Part shown: positions 25,980-38,618 of the stretch, one piece after another | How positions within the stretch are numbered: the stretch's first letter is position 1 | Layout: each line of letters begins with the position of its first letter | Assembly (NCBI GenBank): GCA_015832175.1 | Contig: WJXW01000012.1 | Span: 1,074,001 to 1,138,000, forward strand | From: Paraphaeosphaeria minitans | Taxonomy: Eukaryota; Ascomycota; Dothideomycetes; Pleosporales; Didymosphaeriaceae | Direction: 5' to 3' | DNA: 64,000 nt | Position numbers and translations under genes: made by a program | The notes under the pieces: generated by a model | Seen by the model: the letters and a program-made list of their open reading frames with translations, nothing else | What the model was told of the DNA's origin: nothing | Database searches by the model: none

Positions 25980-26640
25980 CTAAAGATAATAATAAGTGCT
26001 ATAACTATTACGTTAAAGGTAATTATAGAGGGTGCAACTTAGTATGTCTAGAGTTGCGCGTTATATATGCGCTTTAGCTAATACTTATAGGTACTAAAGG
26101 CGATAAATAGGCGCCTTAATCGCCTATACGCCTTTTGTAACTACTACTATATTGTAGTTATAGAGACCTTAAGTAGGTAGCGTAAGATAGATAAGTGTGT
26201 AAAAGTAGTAGGCCTAAAACTAGCTTATTACTAAAAGTAATTTAACTTAGAGCTAGCTAACTGCTAGCGTATTACAGCTTGTATTAGTACACCTATAGGT
26301 GTAGTGACCTAGGTGCCTACTACTAGCCCTTAGTATCTAGGCTTAATTCTAGTAGAGTAGTGTTAGATTACTAATACTCTTAAGGTGGTTGTTCCCTTTA
26401 TATAGTAAATAGTAAGTTCGCACCTTTCCCGCACTTAAAACGTATACTAATAACTTATTCTAGATTAATTTAGCGTCTACTCCTTGCTATAATAAGGGTA
26501 ACTTAGATAATAGTAATAAAGAGAGTAGGGAGGAGGTTGCTGCTAGAGGTGCAGTAGGTAAGGATAGTAAAGATAATAAGATAATAAAGATAATAAGTAG
26601 TAAAGGCGTAGGCGGCGTGTAGTTTAGTTAGATTACTTTT
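25980..26640 (+). pseudogene. Possible antisense Cys-rich frame in Gypsy F
   Basis: Near the 3' LTR of F and opposite to its pol, the plus strand gives a broken frame with NKCYNYYVKGNYRGCNLVC (about 25990-26055). This fits an original C-x2-C-x-K-G-N-H-R-G-C pattern after Cys/His-to-Tyr changes. It sits in the same place and strand as the antisense frames of copies B and C. Stops are frequent, so this is a weak call. Confidence 0.35.
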
Positions 26641-29600
26641 TAGAAGCTAGCCTATAGACCTTAAGTAAATACCCCTAATAAGCTATAAGTGCTCCCTAAG
26701 CTATAGTGCTTTATAATAATATATATTATATCTGCGTTCTATATACTTTTATTATATCCTTTACTTCTTCTTTATATACGCAGCTCTTTTTCCTTTAAAG
26801 GTTTAGACTAGGTTATCTATATTTTTAAAGTCTAACTTTAGAATTTAGGTGTCCTAAGTCTTATTATAGCCTTTCTAGTAAAGTAGGTATTACTTTTATT
26901 CTTTTTTTATTCGCTTAGCTAGGATTTCTTCTACTTCCTAGGCTTCTCCTCCTTTAGGTATAACCTCTAGTAGCTAGGTGTTAATATTTTCTACTCCTAG
27001 CCTTAGTTTCTATTATTTAAGAAGGGAAATATAAAATATGTTATAAATGTAATAGTGTAGTAGGAGGAGTAGGCAGTATACCTACGTTCTAACTACGTCC
27101 TACACTTAGAAGGGCCTAATAAATTTTCTTAATAGCTTCTTACTTAGTTATTAAGGTATATGTATATTCTTTGTGCTAAGTAGGACTAAGTCGCCTCTCT
27201 AGAATAACTTTTACTTATACTTCTTATTATAGTACTAGCTCTAATACTTTTATACTAAGTATAGGTGCTCTATAAGCAATATGCGTGCACTATATATACG
27301 TTTTATTCTCTTAACTATATCTAGTAGCTCCCCCTCTAGCCTACTATCTACAGGAGGCGTAGTAAGGATAGGGTGCTTACTATATACTATATAGAAAGGC
27401 GTTGTTTTTATTAAATTATCGATAGAGTTGTTGTATATAAATTAAGCTATTAGGAGCAGTTTAATCTAGTTTATTTATAGAGGTGTAATAAATATATAAA
27501 GGTATTATTTAAGCCTCTAATTCTAGCGCTCTATTTACCTATCTACTTAGGGGTAGAAAGCAGTGCTAAGCCTACGCTTTACCTATAGTTAGTAGCATAT
27601 TTCTGCCTAAAAAGCGGAGGTGAAGGTAGAGCCTCTATTAGATATAATACCTTTCTAGATACTAAACTTTAAGATAACCTTTTAGAAGTAGACTTCTATA
27701 AATTCCTTTACATCCTATGTTTTCTGTGTAGGGATATAGATAGCTATCTTAAAGAAGTGGTATATAATTATAAGGATTGCATTAAAAGCGCAGCTGCCTT
27801 AATTCTTTACTAGTAGAAATCTAGTTATAAAGTCTAGTAAGACTTCCTTATAGATATTCTTTAGCGTTAGAAGAGGTAATAGCTAGCTATACTTACTATA
27901 CCTTAGAGCTTTACTCCTTTAGTAAATAGTATAAGTCTTTACGTACTTCTAAATATCTTAACCTATAAGAGGCTAATAGTAGGTCCTTTTAATAGCCTTA
28001 AGTGTTCTACGTGCGCTAAAGTAGCCTACTATATACGTGTTATAGTGCTAGAACAAAATCTCTTACCTAATTGCTAGTTTATCTAGAATATATAATCTAC
28101 TATTATACCTTAGGACTTCTATTTTATTAAGGCGCTATACTTATACCTTACTACTACTTTAAGTGCTTCTCTTACACCTTAAACTAGTAATACGCTTAAT
28201 AGTAAAAGTGTCCCTTTACTAAAGCTACTAAACTTTAGTAAAAAAGTTAGACTTTTTTATTATAGGTTTACTACTAACTAATACTCTAGCTAGTAAGCGT
28301 AGTACGTATAGTGTGCACACTATAGCACTAGTAGTAGAAACTCTTATAGCTCTGTAAATGTTAGTAATATACGTCTTATATACGCCTAATAAGCTTGGCT
28401 TATTTATAGATCTGCTTACTCTACTATACTTAGTCCTCTATAGTATTTTGTTCTATAGGGTAGGTAATAAATAGGTTAGTAATAGGTTCTCCTATGCGTA
28501 ATCTACCCTTCTTAATAGTCTATCTGCTAGGTTTATTTTCCCTAGGCAGTGTTTTACTTTAAAATTAAAAGCTATTAGGTATATTACCTATTATACTTAT
28601 TATAGGTTTAGCTTCTGTATAGCGCGTATACTGTATAAGTTATTATAATTACTTAGTACTTAAATTATGTGCTAGGTGCTATCTAAATAATGTCTCTATT
28701 ACTTAAAGTAGTAGACAATAGTAAGGAGCTTAAGGTTATATACCTTATAATTTAGCTCTACTGCTTAAAGTTTTCTTAACATAAAAGTAACTAGATACTA
28801 CTTCTAGTCCTTAAATAGCTGCGAAAGGATACTATATATTATCAAAGTAGATATATTAGTCTCTAATTAGATTAGTAGCGTAGGGTTAAAGTGGCGTAGG
28901 ATAGGCGCGCTTAAGAAGCGTATTTTAAGTATTTTAAAAGTATTATTAGCTTCTACTAACTATTAGAATACTTAGTTCTTCTTAAATAGGTCTAAAAGAG
29001 AAGTGGTTTCTTACGCATATGCCTTAATAAATCACCTATAAAAGTTTATAAAGTCTAGAAATAACTAGAACTCTTAGATACTAGTTAGCTATAGCTATTC
29101 TATAATAGTTACTGTGTGCGCAGAATTAGCGCGGATTCCTTATATAGTTATAATAAAATTAAGAAAGTAGACTTTGCCTAAGGCAAATATACACTTAGTT
29201 AAATTAATAAAAAGTTTAGCCTTACGCAGTAATTTAAGCATAGTGTAGATAGCGCGCTAATAAAGCGTAAAATCCTTATTATAGGTATAGATAAGTATAT
29301 TATCTAGATACACAATATATATGTAATCTAGGTGTAGTGCTAGTGCCTTATTAATATAGGCCTAAAAGCTCGCAGGGGTATTAGTTAAGCTAAATAGTAT
29401 TACTAAGTATTCAAAGTAGCTATAGCGAGTTTAAAATATAGTTTTTTACTTGTCTCTTGCCTAGATCTAAATTCTATAGTAGGCGTTGCGAAGATTAAGG
29501 GTTATATAGTAGTATACGCCTAATAGGCGGTTAAGCGTCTCTCTAACTAAGGATAGTAAGTAATAATTCTTAATAGTAATTACGTTAAGGCCCTAATAAT

Positions 29601-31444
29601 CTACGCAAAGCTGTAGTGTACTATCTTTCTTAAGAACAAATAGAATTAGTACTCTAGCTAGGCTAGTGCTATACCTAATTTATCCTTTTTTTAAGATATC
29701 TTCTAGATACTTCTAGAGTACCTTAAGCTCCCGCTCTAAGAAATTATAAAGCAGTCTATAAGGAGGTTCCTTTCCCTCTATAATAGGGATAGCGTGATTA
29801 GACTTCTTAAAATTTAGTAGGGTAAACGCTACTTTTTTATTAAATATATTACTATATTCGCGTAATACGTTAGAAATATATAGTACTTACGCTGTGCGCG
29901 CTTTATTAATACGCGCTAGGTGCTTTAAGCTTACACTAGTTATCTGTAAGACCCCTAGAAGAAATAAATCTAAGCTAGTATACTTTATATTATTTTGAAA
30001 GTCCCTTATAGTAACAAGCTATATTAAAGCTATAGTATAGCCCTAGCGCTATATTTGTAAGCGGTAGTTAAAGTGGATATTACCTTCTTATAGGAAGGGG
30101 TTACTAAGTAGGAGAGGAATCCCTTCCTTATTAACGCTATAGATAGTGGTTTTTGTCCTACGCTCTACTTCTATATTATCTATAATATACACCTAGAGTG
30201 TATAGGTGGCGTAGGTACTTTACCTTTAGGCTCTAATCTATTCTAGTTTAGGGAGCTTAGCCCCTTTAATAGGCTTTAGATTTATTTTAATAGTAATAAT
30301 TTAGCTAATTAGGCTAATATTAGCTTATAGGTTAAGAATTATTTAGAGTTCCCTCTCTAAACCTATGTCTCTAGCTGCGCTACACGTGCGCTTTATGCCT
30401 AGTAAGATATAAATTAGTAGGCGCCTTACTATACCTAGGTTATAGGTAAGGCTTAGCCTTTTCCTACATAGTTTACTTATATAGGAATCTAGTTAGGATT
30501 ACTACCTTTGCATTTATTAGTATAGTAGCTAGTTTTATAGTACTTATAGTAGGTAACACTTTTCTTGTCTTAAGTCTTACTATTACCTTTAGATATTTAG
30601 TAGTTTAGCGTAGTATCTTTAGATTTCTTTAATACATAACGTAGGCTTAACTTCTGTGTTATAGGTACGCGGCGTAGGTTTCGCTTAAGCATAGAGCCTA
30701 AAGTAATAAGGTCTTTTCTAGTTATAGGCACCTAATAGTAGTTAGTAATAGCCCTCTGTAGCTTAGGTTTAAGCTTAAAGAAGAGGTGCTATACCTTTTA
30801 CTCTTTAGTATAAGGTGTAAGTTAATTTTTAAGAATATTAAGGTAGGTTATAAAGGAGCAAATAGTTTAGTCTCTTTACTATATTACCTAAGTATACGCT
30901 GTAGCTACTTCTAGGCTATAATTTACTAGGTCTAAAAGTAAGTTAAGTATATACTACTTAAAATACTTCTAGGTAGGTATTTCTCCCTTAGCTTTAAAGG
31001 TGCGCTTATAGTGTATATACTATAGTTCTCTTAGGTTACTTATAAAGTACTATATTATCTAAATAACTTTATCTCTATTCTGCACAAATTCTTGTAGTAA
31101 AAGGCAAAAGACTACTTTATAAGAATAGAAGAATTTGTAATACTCTTTAAGGTTCTTACCTCTATATTTAGTAAAGTCCTTAGGTTAAAGTATACACTTA
31201 ATATATATTACTACGTGCGCTATAGGCGCGTCCTACTTATATATATTAGTAGATAGGATTTTAATGTTCTTAGGAACAGCTACTACGCTAGGGGTTTAGC
31301 TTATACTTTTAAATTAGGAGATTTTATTTTCTAAAGCACAAAGTTAATATATAGCGCAAAGCTTATTATACTTTTTTTTAGTAACTAGAAGGCGCTACTT
31401 AAGCGTTAAAGGTAGGCTTAAGTTACGCGTTACTAGCTCTCCTC

Positions 31445-31855
31445 TATTACGTACTAGATAATAACGTGGGACTCGGGCGCTTATAAAGGTGTGATAAAGC
31501 GATAATAGGGTTATAAATGTAACAAAGAGACGCTAAGTAACTTAGATTAGGTTATATAATGTGCTTAGTTACTTAGCGGCACTAAGTAGTAAAACAGGTC
31601 ACGTAAAGTGCTTAGTTACTTAGTGGCACTAAGCAGTAGAGCAGCCTTAGTATATAGAAACGTAAGGATAGGCTCTTCATACTTATATTTAATCTATTTA
31701 TTAATCTATTATTTAAATTCTAGCAGACTAAATTGTTAACTTATTACACTTTATAAGATACTATTATATTAATAAGACCTTCTACCTTCTGTAAGTACTC
31801 CTGCCTAAGAACTAACTTTAACCCTTTAGGACTAGCTACCCTCTTAGATTTAACA
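31445..31855 (+). repeat. 5' LTR of Gypsy D
   Basis: It begins TATTACGTAC (RIP of TGTTACGTAC) right after TCCTC and ends GATTTAACA with the CA end intact. Its U3 carries the CTTAGT.../CACTAAG palindromic units seen in copies A and B. Confidence 0.9.
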
Positions 31856-32730
31856 TCTTAAACACCCTTAATATAAGTACTTTATAAACTCCTACCTCTT
31901 CTACAGCTTTAGGTGCCGCTAAGATTACTCCTATAAAGGATAGCAGTAAGGCGTATAAACCTAATCTCTACTTTAGTAAACAATCTTAAACTAATGTCTA
32001 GATTCTCTAGTTAGACCTCTACTTCTTTAACTTAGATAAGTCCTTTAAAGATAAGAATAAGGTCATCTTCGCAGTAATATATATGTAAGGAGATGTAGAA
32101 TTATAGATCTATCCTTACCTTAAAAAGTACCTAGGAATAGACTATAACAACAATAATAATAATTACGTAAATAAGTACGCTAATATAGTTAATATTATTA
32201 AGAATTATAATAACTTTAAGAAATACTTTAGACAATTCTTTAGAATTACTAATAAAGACTTTATTGTAAAAGCAAAGATTTAGACTATAACTTAGAAACA
32301 ATTAGTAGCTAAGTATATAGCTAAGTTTTGTAGGTACGCTGTGCAACTTAACTAGGATAATAAATCTCTTTAGGACATATATAAATAAGGACTTAAACAG
32401 AAACTATATAAGGAACTCTTATATAGTAGTGCGCGAATTACTAACCTTAAAGAACTATATAAAGAAACTATTAGAATTAATAAAGAATAGTTCTTACTGT
32501 AACAAGAGCTCTACTAAAACCCTAGGGTGATAAGCTTTAGACAACTAGTAAAAGTAGTTTATAAGAACCCTATTAGAATTGTCTAAAAATAATAGCTAAG
32601 GAACTACTAGAGATACAAACTAATAGAAGATGTCTAGTTTAACTATATAAGTAAAGGAAAAGGAGGAAGGATAGGCCTTAAGTAGCCTAATAAACACGTT
32701 TCTAATAGAAGTTAATAACTAATAACTAAG

Positions 32731-32784
32731 ACCTATAAATACTTTACATGTAGTAAACTAGGCTATATAGCTAGGAACTATAGA
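32731..32784 (+). pseudogene. Gag zinc knuckle of Gypsy D with ligands lost
   Basis: The stretch reads KYFTCSKLGYIARNYR. The knuckle pattern C-x2-C-x4-H-x4-C is obvious from spacing, but ligands 1, 3 and 4 are Tyr, each explained by one G-to-A or C-to-T change (TGT/TGC to TAT/TAC, CAT to TAT). The matching site of copy B keeps three of the four ligands. Confidence 0.8.
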
Positions 32785-34399
32785 TTAAAGAATAAAGTCT
32801 ATTAAACTAAGTTAAATATACTAACTATTAAGGACTAAGAACCTAATAAAGAATAAGAAGTTATTACAACGCTATTTAGTTACTAACGTGTTACACTAGA
32901 ATAAAGTAAGTAATTAGATTTACCTAACTTATAATTATATAAAGATCTAGAAGACAACTCTAATATATACTATAACGTAGAAGACGTAGAAGAGATACTA
33001 AGATCTCCTACTCTTTACCTATAAAGTAGGCGGGAAGAAAACAACCCTATATTACCTAAGTATAAACTAAATGTTTAGGACTACATAGAACCCTACTAGG
33101 CACTAAAAAGGATGCGACCCTATAAAAATAAGGAATTAGACTACGTACTAAAGTACTACCTAGACTACTAAAATTGTATACACTAATTTTATATATAGAC
33201 GCATTGCGAAGAACTAATATACGTATAATATAAGGCAGAGAAAAAGGAGAATAAGAAATAATCTAGAAGGAAACTGCGCTATAGATAAATATAGACAGAC
33301 TACCCTATCGCAGCTTATAATAAACACCTCTAGAATAAATAATAAATAAAATACTTTCTTTACCTTACGCTAAAGGGTAATAAATACTATAATATACTTA
33401 TTAATAGAGACTGTATACAACTATACTAGTACACGTATTTAAACTAAGACTATAAATACTACTATATAGCTAAATATTTAGACAGTTTTATAAACTACCC
33501 TATGTAAGAAGTAATAATAGAACTACTAATTTAACTAGTACATAGGAACAGTAAAGACTGTAGGAGGAAAAATAGAAAAACATCTTTATAAGAAGAAGAA
33601 GAAGACGATCTATATAAGCTATGTACTTAAGAATAATAATAGAAGTAGATACTTAGAAACGTATACTGGGCACCTAAACTTAACTATAACCTATATAAAT
33701 AGATATCTTTTTTAGGCCTAAATTTAGATAAAAAAACGCCTTTATTAAATTAAATACTATAGTAAGTACAGTATTAATTAAGCTACTAGTATAGCTTAAA
33801 AGAATATAGGCTTAAGCTCTTATAGACTTAGGAGTAGAAAAGAACTTTATATCTTATTAGATAGTAAGACAAGCAGGACTTATAATATTAGAGAAAGAAG
33901 TACCCTATATTATTTATATCGTAAATAGATCCCTAATGCCTAAGACACCTTAGATATACTAAGAGGTTACTACTACAATAATAGTCTAAGGATATAGAGA
34001 GGAACTTACCTTAGATGTCTTACTAGAATCTAAGTATAAGTTAGTCTTAGGATTACCTTAGTTAATAATATTCAACCTATAGATAAACTAGGATATAAAG
34101 AAAATATTATTTAAATACTATAATTATGCATTGTAAGTAAAGCCTACGCATTAACTAAAAATAATAATAGATAAGGGAGTTATTAATAATATAATACTAT
34201 AATAGATAGTTAAAAAATAAAAGCACACCTTAGTAGATGCTAGTAGGAACTACTAGGTTAAGAAGCGTAAAAAGGAGGATAATAGTACACCCCTTACCTT
34301 ACTAAGAGAGTATAGGAAATAGACATATATGTTTATAGAAAAAGAAGGAAAAGTAAACCTATTAGAACATTAACCCTAGGATCTTACAATAGACCTAAA

Positions 34400-35720
34400 A
34401 GAAGGGAAGACGCCACCCTTTAGACTACTATATAGTAAGATAGGAGAAGAACTCCTTAAAGAACATAATTTTATTAAGATAAACCTTAAAAAAGGATATA
34501 TATAACTATTAAAGTTACTAGTAGTAAGCCCTTTTATGTTTATTAAGAAAAAGGATAGATTAGACAGTCTATACGTTAACTACTAATAACTTAATAATAT
34601 AATAATAAAGAACTAATATCTACTACTAAATATTATAGAGTTATAAGATTAATTATCTTAAGCTAAGATATTCATAATAATAGATCTAAGAGACGGTTAC
34701 TACCTTATACAAATTAAGAAAGGTGAAGAATAGAAAACAGCGTTTTAATTACGCTATAGACTATTTAAATATAAGGTTATACCTTTTAGACTTATAAATA
34801 CACTAGTAGCTTTTATAGCACTTATTAACAACGTACTTTGTAAATATCTAGATATATTTATTATTACGTATATAGATAATATCCTTATCTTTTCCAAAAG
34901 CGAATTAGACCACACTAAGCATATATAGATAGTACTAGAAGCACTAGACAAAGTATACCTTTGCATTAAACTTAAGAAATGTAAGTTTAATATTAAATAA
35001 CTTGAATTCCTAGGACATATTATTACTATAGAAGGAATTAAGATAGCACTAAGTAAAATTAAATATATTAAGAACTGGCTAATACTAAAGATAGCCAAGA
35101 ATATCTAAGAATTCTTAGGATTCTATAGATTTAACTAATAATTTATTTAAGACTATATAAAGGTTACGATACCTTTAATAAATCTTATAAAAAAGGACGT
35201 ACCCTTTAAATAGATAAATAAGTATAGAATGTTATTCTAACTCCTTAAGACAGTATGTATTATAGAACCTATTCTTATTTATTTTAGAAGCGATAAACTA
35301 CTACGCTTTAAAACAGACACTAGCGATCTTACACTAGGCGCCTACGCTAAATAAAAACGTAATAGTAAATAGCACCTAATTGCCTATTACTTATACAAAT
35401 TTAATAACGCCAAAACACAATACAACGTATATAATAAAAAACTCTACGCTATTATTAAAGCCTTAAAGCACTAGAGGATTTACGCACTTAGCTACTTAAC
35501 GCTAGAAATCTATATAGATTATAAGAACCTTCTAAGGTTCATAATAATAAAAGAACTTACGCTATAATAATAAAAATAGTTGTAGACTACTAGGTAGTAT
35601 AAGTTTAAAATTATCTATATAGCTAGAAAATAAAATGGCAGAGCAAATGCTCTTAGCTAATAAAGTAATCTAGTAGGAGAAAAAGTAAAAACCTTCTTTA
35701 TAATCCTTTGTAAAGCTAAA
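34400..35720 (+). pseudogene. Reverse transcriptase and RNase H relic of Gypsy D
   Basis: The plus strand reads through Gypsy reverse transcriptase with YIDNILIFSKS (34868-34900; catalytic YIDD has become YIDN), then LEFLGHII, the connection region, and the RNase H start FKTDTSDLTLGA at about 35310. Tryptophan codons have become stops and CAA/CAG have become TAA/TAG. The long open minus-strand frame at 34754-35098 is the shadow of this domain. Confidence 0.85.
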
Positions 35721-35799
35721 AATAAATCTCTAGAACTAATAGTAGAACTAAATTAACTTTTAGTAGTTAACTAAGAAGTTCTAGAACATCTACAGACTA

Positions 35800-37060
35800 A
35801 GATTATCTAATAATACTATAATAACCCTATATACAGACACCTAGGCATTACAAAGACAATAGAACTTATCTAAAAGAATTACACCTTTAAAGGAATTAAG
35901 AAAGCTATAATAACTTACATCTATAAATGTATAGAATACTAGAGAAATAAACATAGTATATATCTTAAATATAGAGAGATGTAAGTAATTAGAATACTAA
36001 TAGCACTATAGGAAGATATTACTATAGATTTTATTATAGGAATTCTAAACTCTAAAGATCTAACAACAGGAATTAAATACAACAGTATACTAGTAGTAGT
36101 CTACTAACTAACTAAGTATGTTAAGCTTATTCTATGTCTTAAAAGAATAATAGCAAAGAAACTTACTTTTCTTATCCTAGACTAACTAATTAGATATTAC
36201 AGAATTCCAAAAATAATCATTAGTGACAGAGATAAGCTCTTCACGTTAAATTATTAGACAACGCTTATAGCCCTACTTAGAACGAAACGAAAGCTATTAA
36301 CAGCTTACTATCTATAAATAGATAGATAGACAGAACGTACAAACCAAACTATAGAAACGTACCTACGCATCTACTGTAACAGTTAGAAGAATAACTAGGT
36401 TTTATTACTACCTATAGCATAGTTAGCCTATAATAACAAAGTATTAGTAGTATTATAATATACACTATTCTATGTAAACTATAGAAAATACCCACATCTC
36501 TTTAATTAACAATTTCCTACGATAATTAAAGCAAAAGAAGCTATAGATATAGTAGAAAATATAAAGAAAATACACTAACAACTCTAAGAGAATCTTAAGA
36601 AAGCTTAGTAGTAATTAATTTTATACTAAAACTAAAAACAAAAAATAGCACCTTAGCTAAAGAAGGGGGATAAAGTATATCTACTTACAAAGAATCTTTA
36701 AACTTAGAAAAAGAAATATAAGAAACTAGATTATATTAAAATTAGACTATTTTACATTTCTAAGTAAATATTACTAGTAAACTATAAGTTAGAACTACCG
36801 CTAGATGTAAAGATACACCTAGTATTCTACGTATTACTACTAGAACTAGTAGACCCTAATACACTAGTTAAAACCACCTTCTACTACTAGACTAAAGAAG
36901 AAAATAAATTTAAGGTTAAAAGAATTCTAGAATATAATTAGTATAATAACGCGTACCTTATTAAGTAGAAAGGTTACCTACATAGCGAAAACACTTAGAA
37001 ACTAAAGAACTACCTAGGAAACTGTTAATAAAAGATTAAAGAATTCTATTAATAGACTTA
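35800..37060 (+). pseudogene. Integrase and chromodomain relic of Gypsy D
   Basis: Integrase is recognisable from the zinc-binding end (YIYKCIEY.RNKH, about 35915), the core DFIIG and ISDRDKLFT segments (about 36030 and 36215), and TERTNQTIETYLR (about 36330). A chromodomain follows (about 36900-37040): FKVKRILEY, then YLIK.KGY with the tryptophan of WKGY replaced by a stop, then the ENT.KLKNYL tail. Chromodomain integrases define chromoviruses and direct insertion toward heterochromatin, which fits the nested layout. Confidence 0.82.
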
Positions 37061-37617
37061 CCTAAGATAGTAACGCTAAGGAATTATCTTAAAACTCTAG
37101 AGGCAGGTTATCTATTATAGACTATATAGACGTGCTAAGTTTAGCTAGACTAGTAGGCTAAGTAGAATAGGCTAGGTCCTCCTCTAACTTTAACTCTATT
37201 AGCGCAGCACTCTCTACCGCAATAACCTTATTAGTATACTTTTTATTCTACGCTAATTATTTTAATAATTAATCCTTTTTTATATGCACTATGCGTAGGG
37301 CTTTAAACACTATATTTTATTCTTTTTACGCCTCTAATATTTATGCCTTTAATTTCTTCTTCTTAGTAATTAACTATAAGAACTTATTTCTAGTAACAGC
37401 TATATTACACTTTAAGTTTTATTTCTAACACTTACTACACTTCCTTAAGCTAACATAGACTTTGTAAACGTAAGAATATAACTTATAAAAGGAGCACTTT
37501 AATACTATAACTACTCCGTAGTTTTTAATAGTAGAGATAAGGCTATAATAACGCTTTATAGAATTATAGTTAGCAGGCATAATTCTTTAGGACGAAAAAT
37601 AGAAAGAGAGGAGATAA

Positions 37618-38028
37618 TATTATATACTAAATAATAACGTGGGACTTAGGCGCTTATAAAGGTGTAATAAAGTAATAATAGGGTTATAAACGTAATAAAA
37701 AGACGCTAAGTAACTTAGATTAGGTTATATAATATGCTTAGTTGCTTAGCAGCACTAAGTAGTAAAGTAAGTTACGTAAAGTGCTTAGTTACTTAGTAGC
37801 ACTAAGCAGCGGAGTAGCCTTAGTATATAGGAATATAAAGATAGGCTCTTTATACTTATATTTAATCTATTTATTAATCTATTATTTAGATTCTAGTAGA
37901 CTAAATTATTAACTTATTACACTTTATAAGATACTATTATATTAATAAGACCTTCTACTTTCTATAAGTACTCCTGCCTAAGAACTAACCTTAACCCTTT
38001 AGGACTAGCTACCCTCTTAGATTTAATA
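37618..38028 (+). repeat. Chimeric LTR (Gypsy D 3' LTR joined to Gypsy C 5' LTR)
   Basis: A 411-bp LTR with the U3 type of copy D. It is followed not by flanking host sequence but by the 5' untranslated leader of a Gypsy element in plus orientation (38029-38276). The simplest explanation is recombination in the roughly 210 bp shared between D and C LTRs in inverted orientation. The left part would then derive from D and the right part from C; the exact crossover is not resolved. Confidence 0.75.
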
Positions 38029-38276
38029 TTTTAAACACCCTTAATATAAGTACTTTATAAACTCCTACCTCTTCTATAGCTTTAGGTGCCGCTAAGATTA
38101 CTCCTATAAAAGATAGTAGTAAGGCGTATAAACCTAATTTTTACTTTAGTAAACAATCTTAAACTAACGTCTAGATTCTCTAGTTAGACCTCTACTTCTT
38201 TAACTTAGATAAACCCCTTAAAAATAAGAAAAGGGTTATTTTCGTAGTAATATATATATAAGGAGATGTAAGATTA
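38029..38276 (+). mobile_element. Gypsy C 5' leader, inverted
   Basis: This 248-bp piece matches the Gypsy 5' leader (compare D from 31856). It ends in GATTA (38272-38276), the exact point at which copy C was interrupted by F on the other side (TAATC, 25262-25266, opposite strand). Its plus orientation is opposite to the rest of copy C. Confidence 0.82.
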
Positions 38277-38618
38277 TGTAACGGGTAGATTACGATATTA
38301 TTGTGGTGTTGTAGTATCTAGCGCCAAGGCCTTATAGAGGGTCCGTGCGCTAAGCGAGCTAGCTACACAAAACCTACACTACGCACTAACTTTGCACAAG
38401 ATAAGTATTATTCTATTAATATTACTAGAGTTATCCTTTTACTATTCTTTCTAGTGTAAAGTAAGTACTATTGCCTATAACTAGACCTTATATAATAATA
38501 CTTCTCCTATAACAGTCTAAGGATAGCTCCTAGAGTTATATAAGCTACTAGTAGGGGGTAGACTTTACCTAAAGCCCCTAAAGGTAGCGAAGACCCTCTT
38601 ATCTAGTATATAAGAGGA
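38277..38618 (+). mobile_element. Gypsy F 5' LTR and 5' end, inverted
   Basis: LTR 38277-38492 (216 bp, TGTAACGGG...GACCTTATA) is followed by 126 bp of F leader sequence. It ends in GAGGA (38614-38618), the inverted partner of the TCCTC target left of Gypsy D at 31440-31444. Confidence 0.85.

Larger units (their letters stand above)
25267..31444 (-). mobile_element. Second Ty3/Gypsy family, element F, main block
   Basis: Minus-strand element inserted in the 5' untranslated part of Gypsy C; target TAATC at 25262-25266, its partner GATTA (inverted) at 38272-38276. The 3' LTR is 25267-25482, followed by a purine-tract complement (CCTCCCCCTCTAG). The reverse transcriptase active site is visible on the minus strand at 29289-29320 as IVYLDNILIY, i.e. 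YLDD with D changed to N by a G-to-A mutation. The YLDD variant and unrelated LTR set it apart from copies A-D. Gypsy D interrupts it at 31445; the 5' end of F is at 38277-38618, inverted. Confidence 0.85.
31445..38028 (+). mobile_element. Ty3/Gypsy copy D, plus strand, inserted in Gypsy F
   Basis: LTR 31445-31855, internal 31856-37617, LTR 37618-38028 (411 bp each). The left target is TCCTC (31440-31444). Its partner is not at 38029 but at 38614-38618 as GAGGA, the reverse complement, showing that sequence right of the 3' LTR was flipped. Domains in order: Gag zinc knuckle about 32731, reverse transcriptase about 34400-35100, RNase H about 35280-35700, integrase about 35850-36400, chromodomain about 36900-37040. 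All carry RIP-type changes. Confidence 0.92.

Noticed and set aside
34754..35098. 114-codon minus-strand frame
   Set aside because: Antisense to the Gypsy D reverse transcriptase (YIDNILIF on the plus strand).
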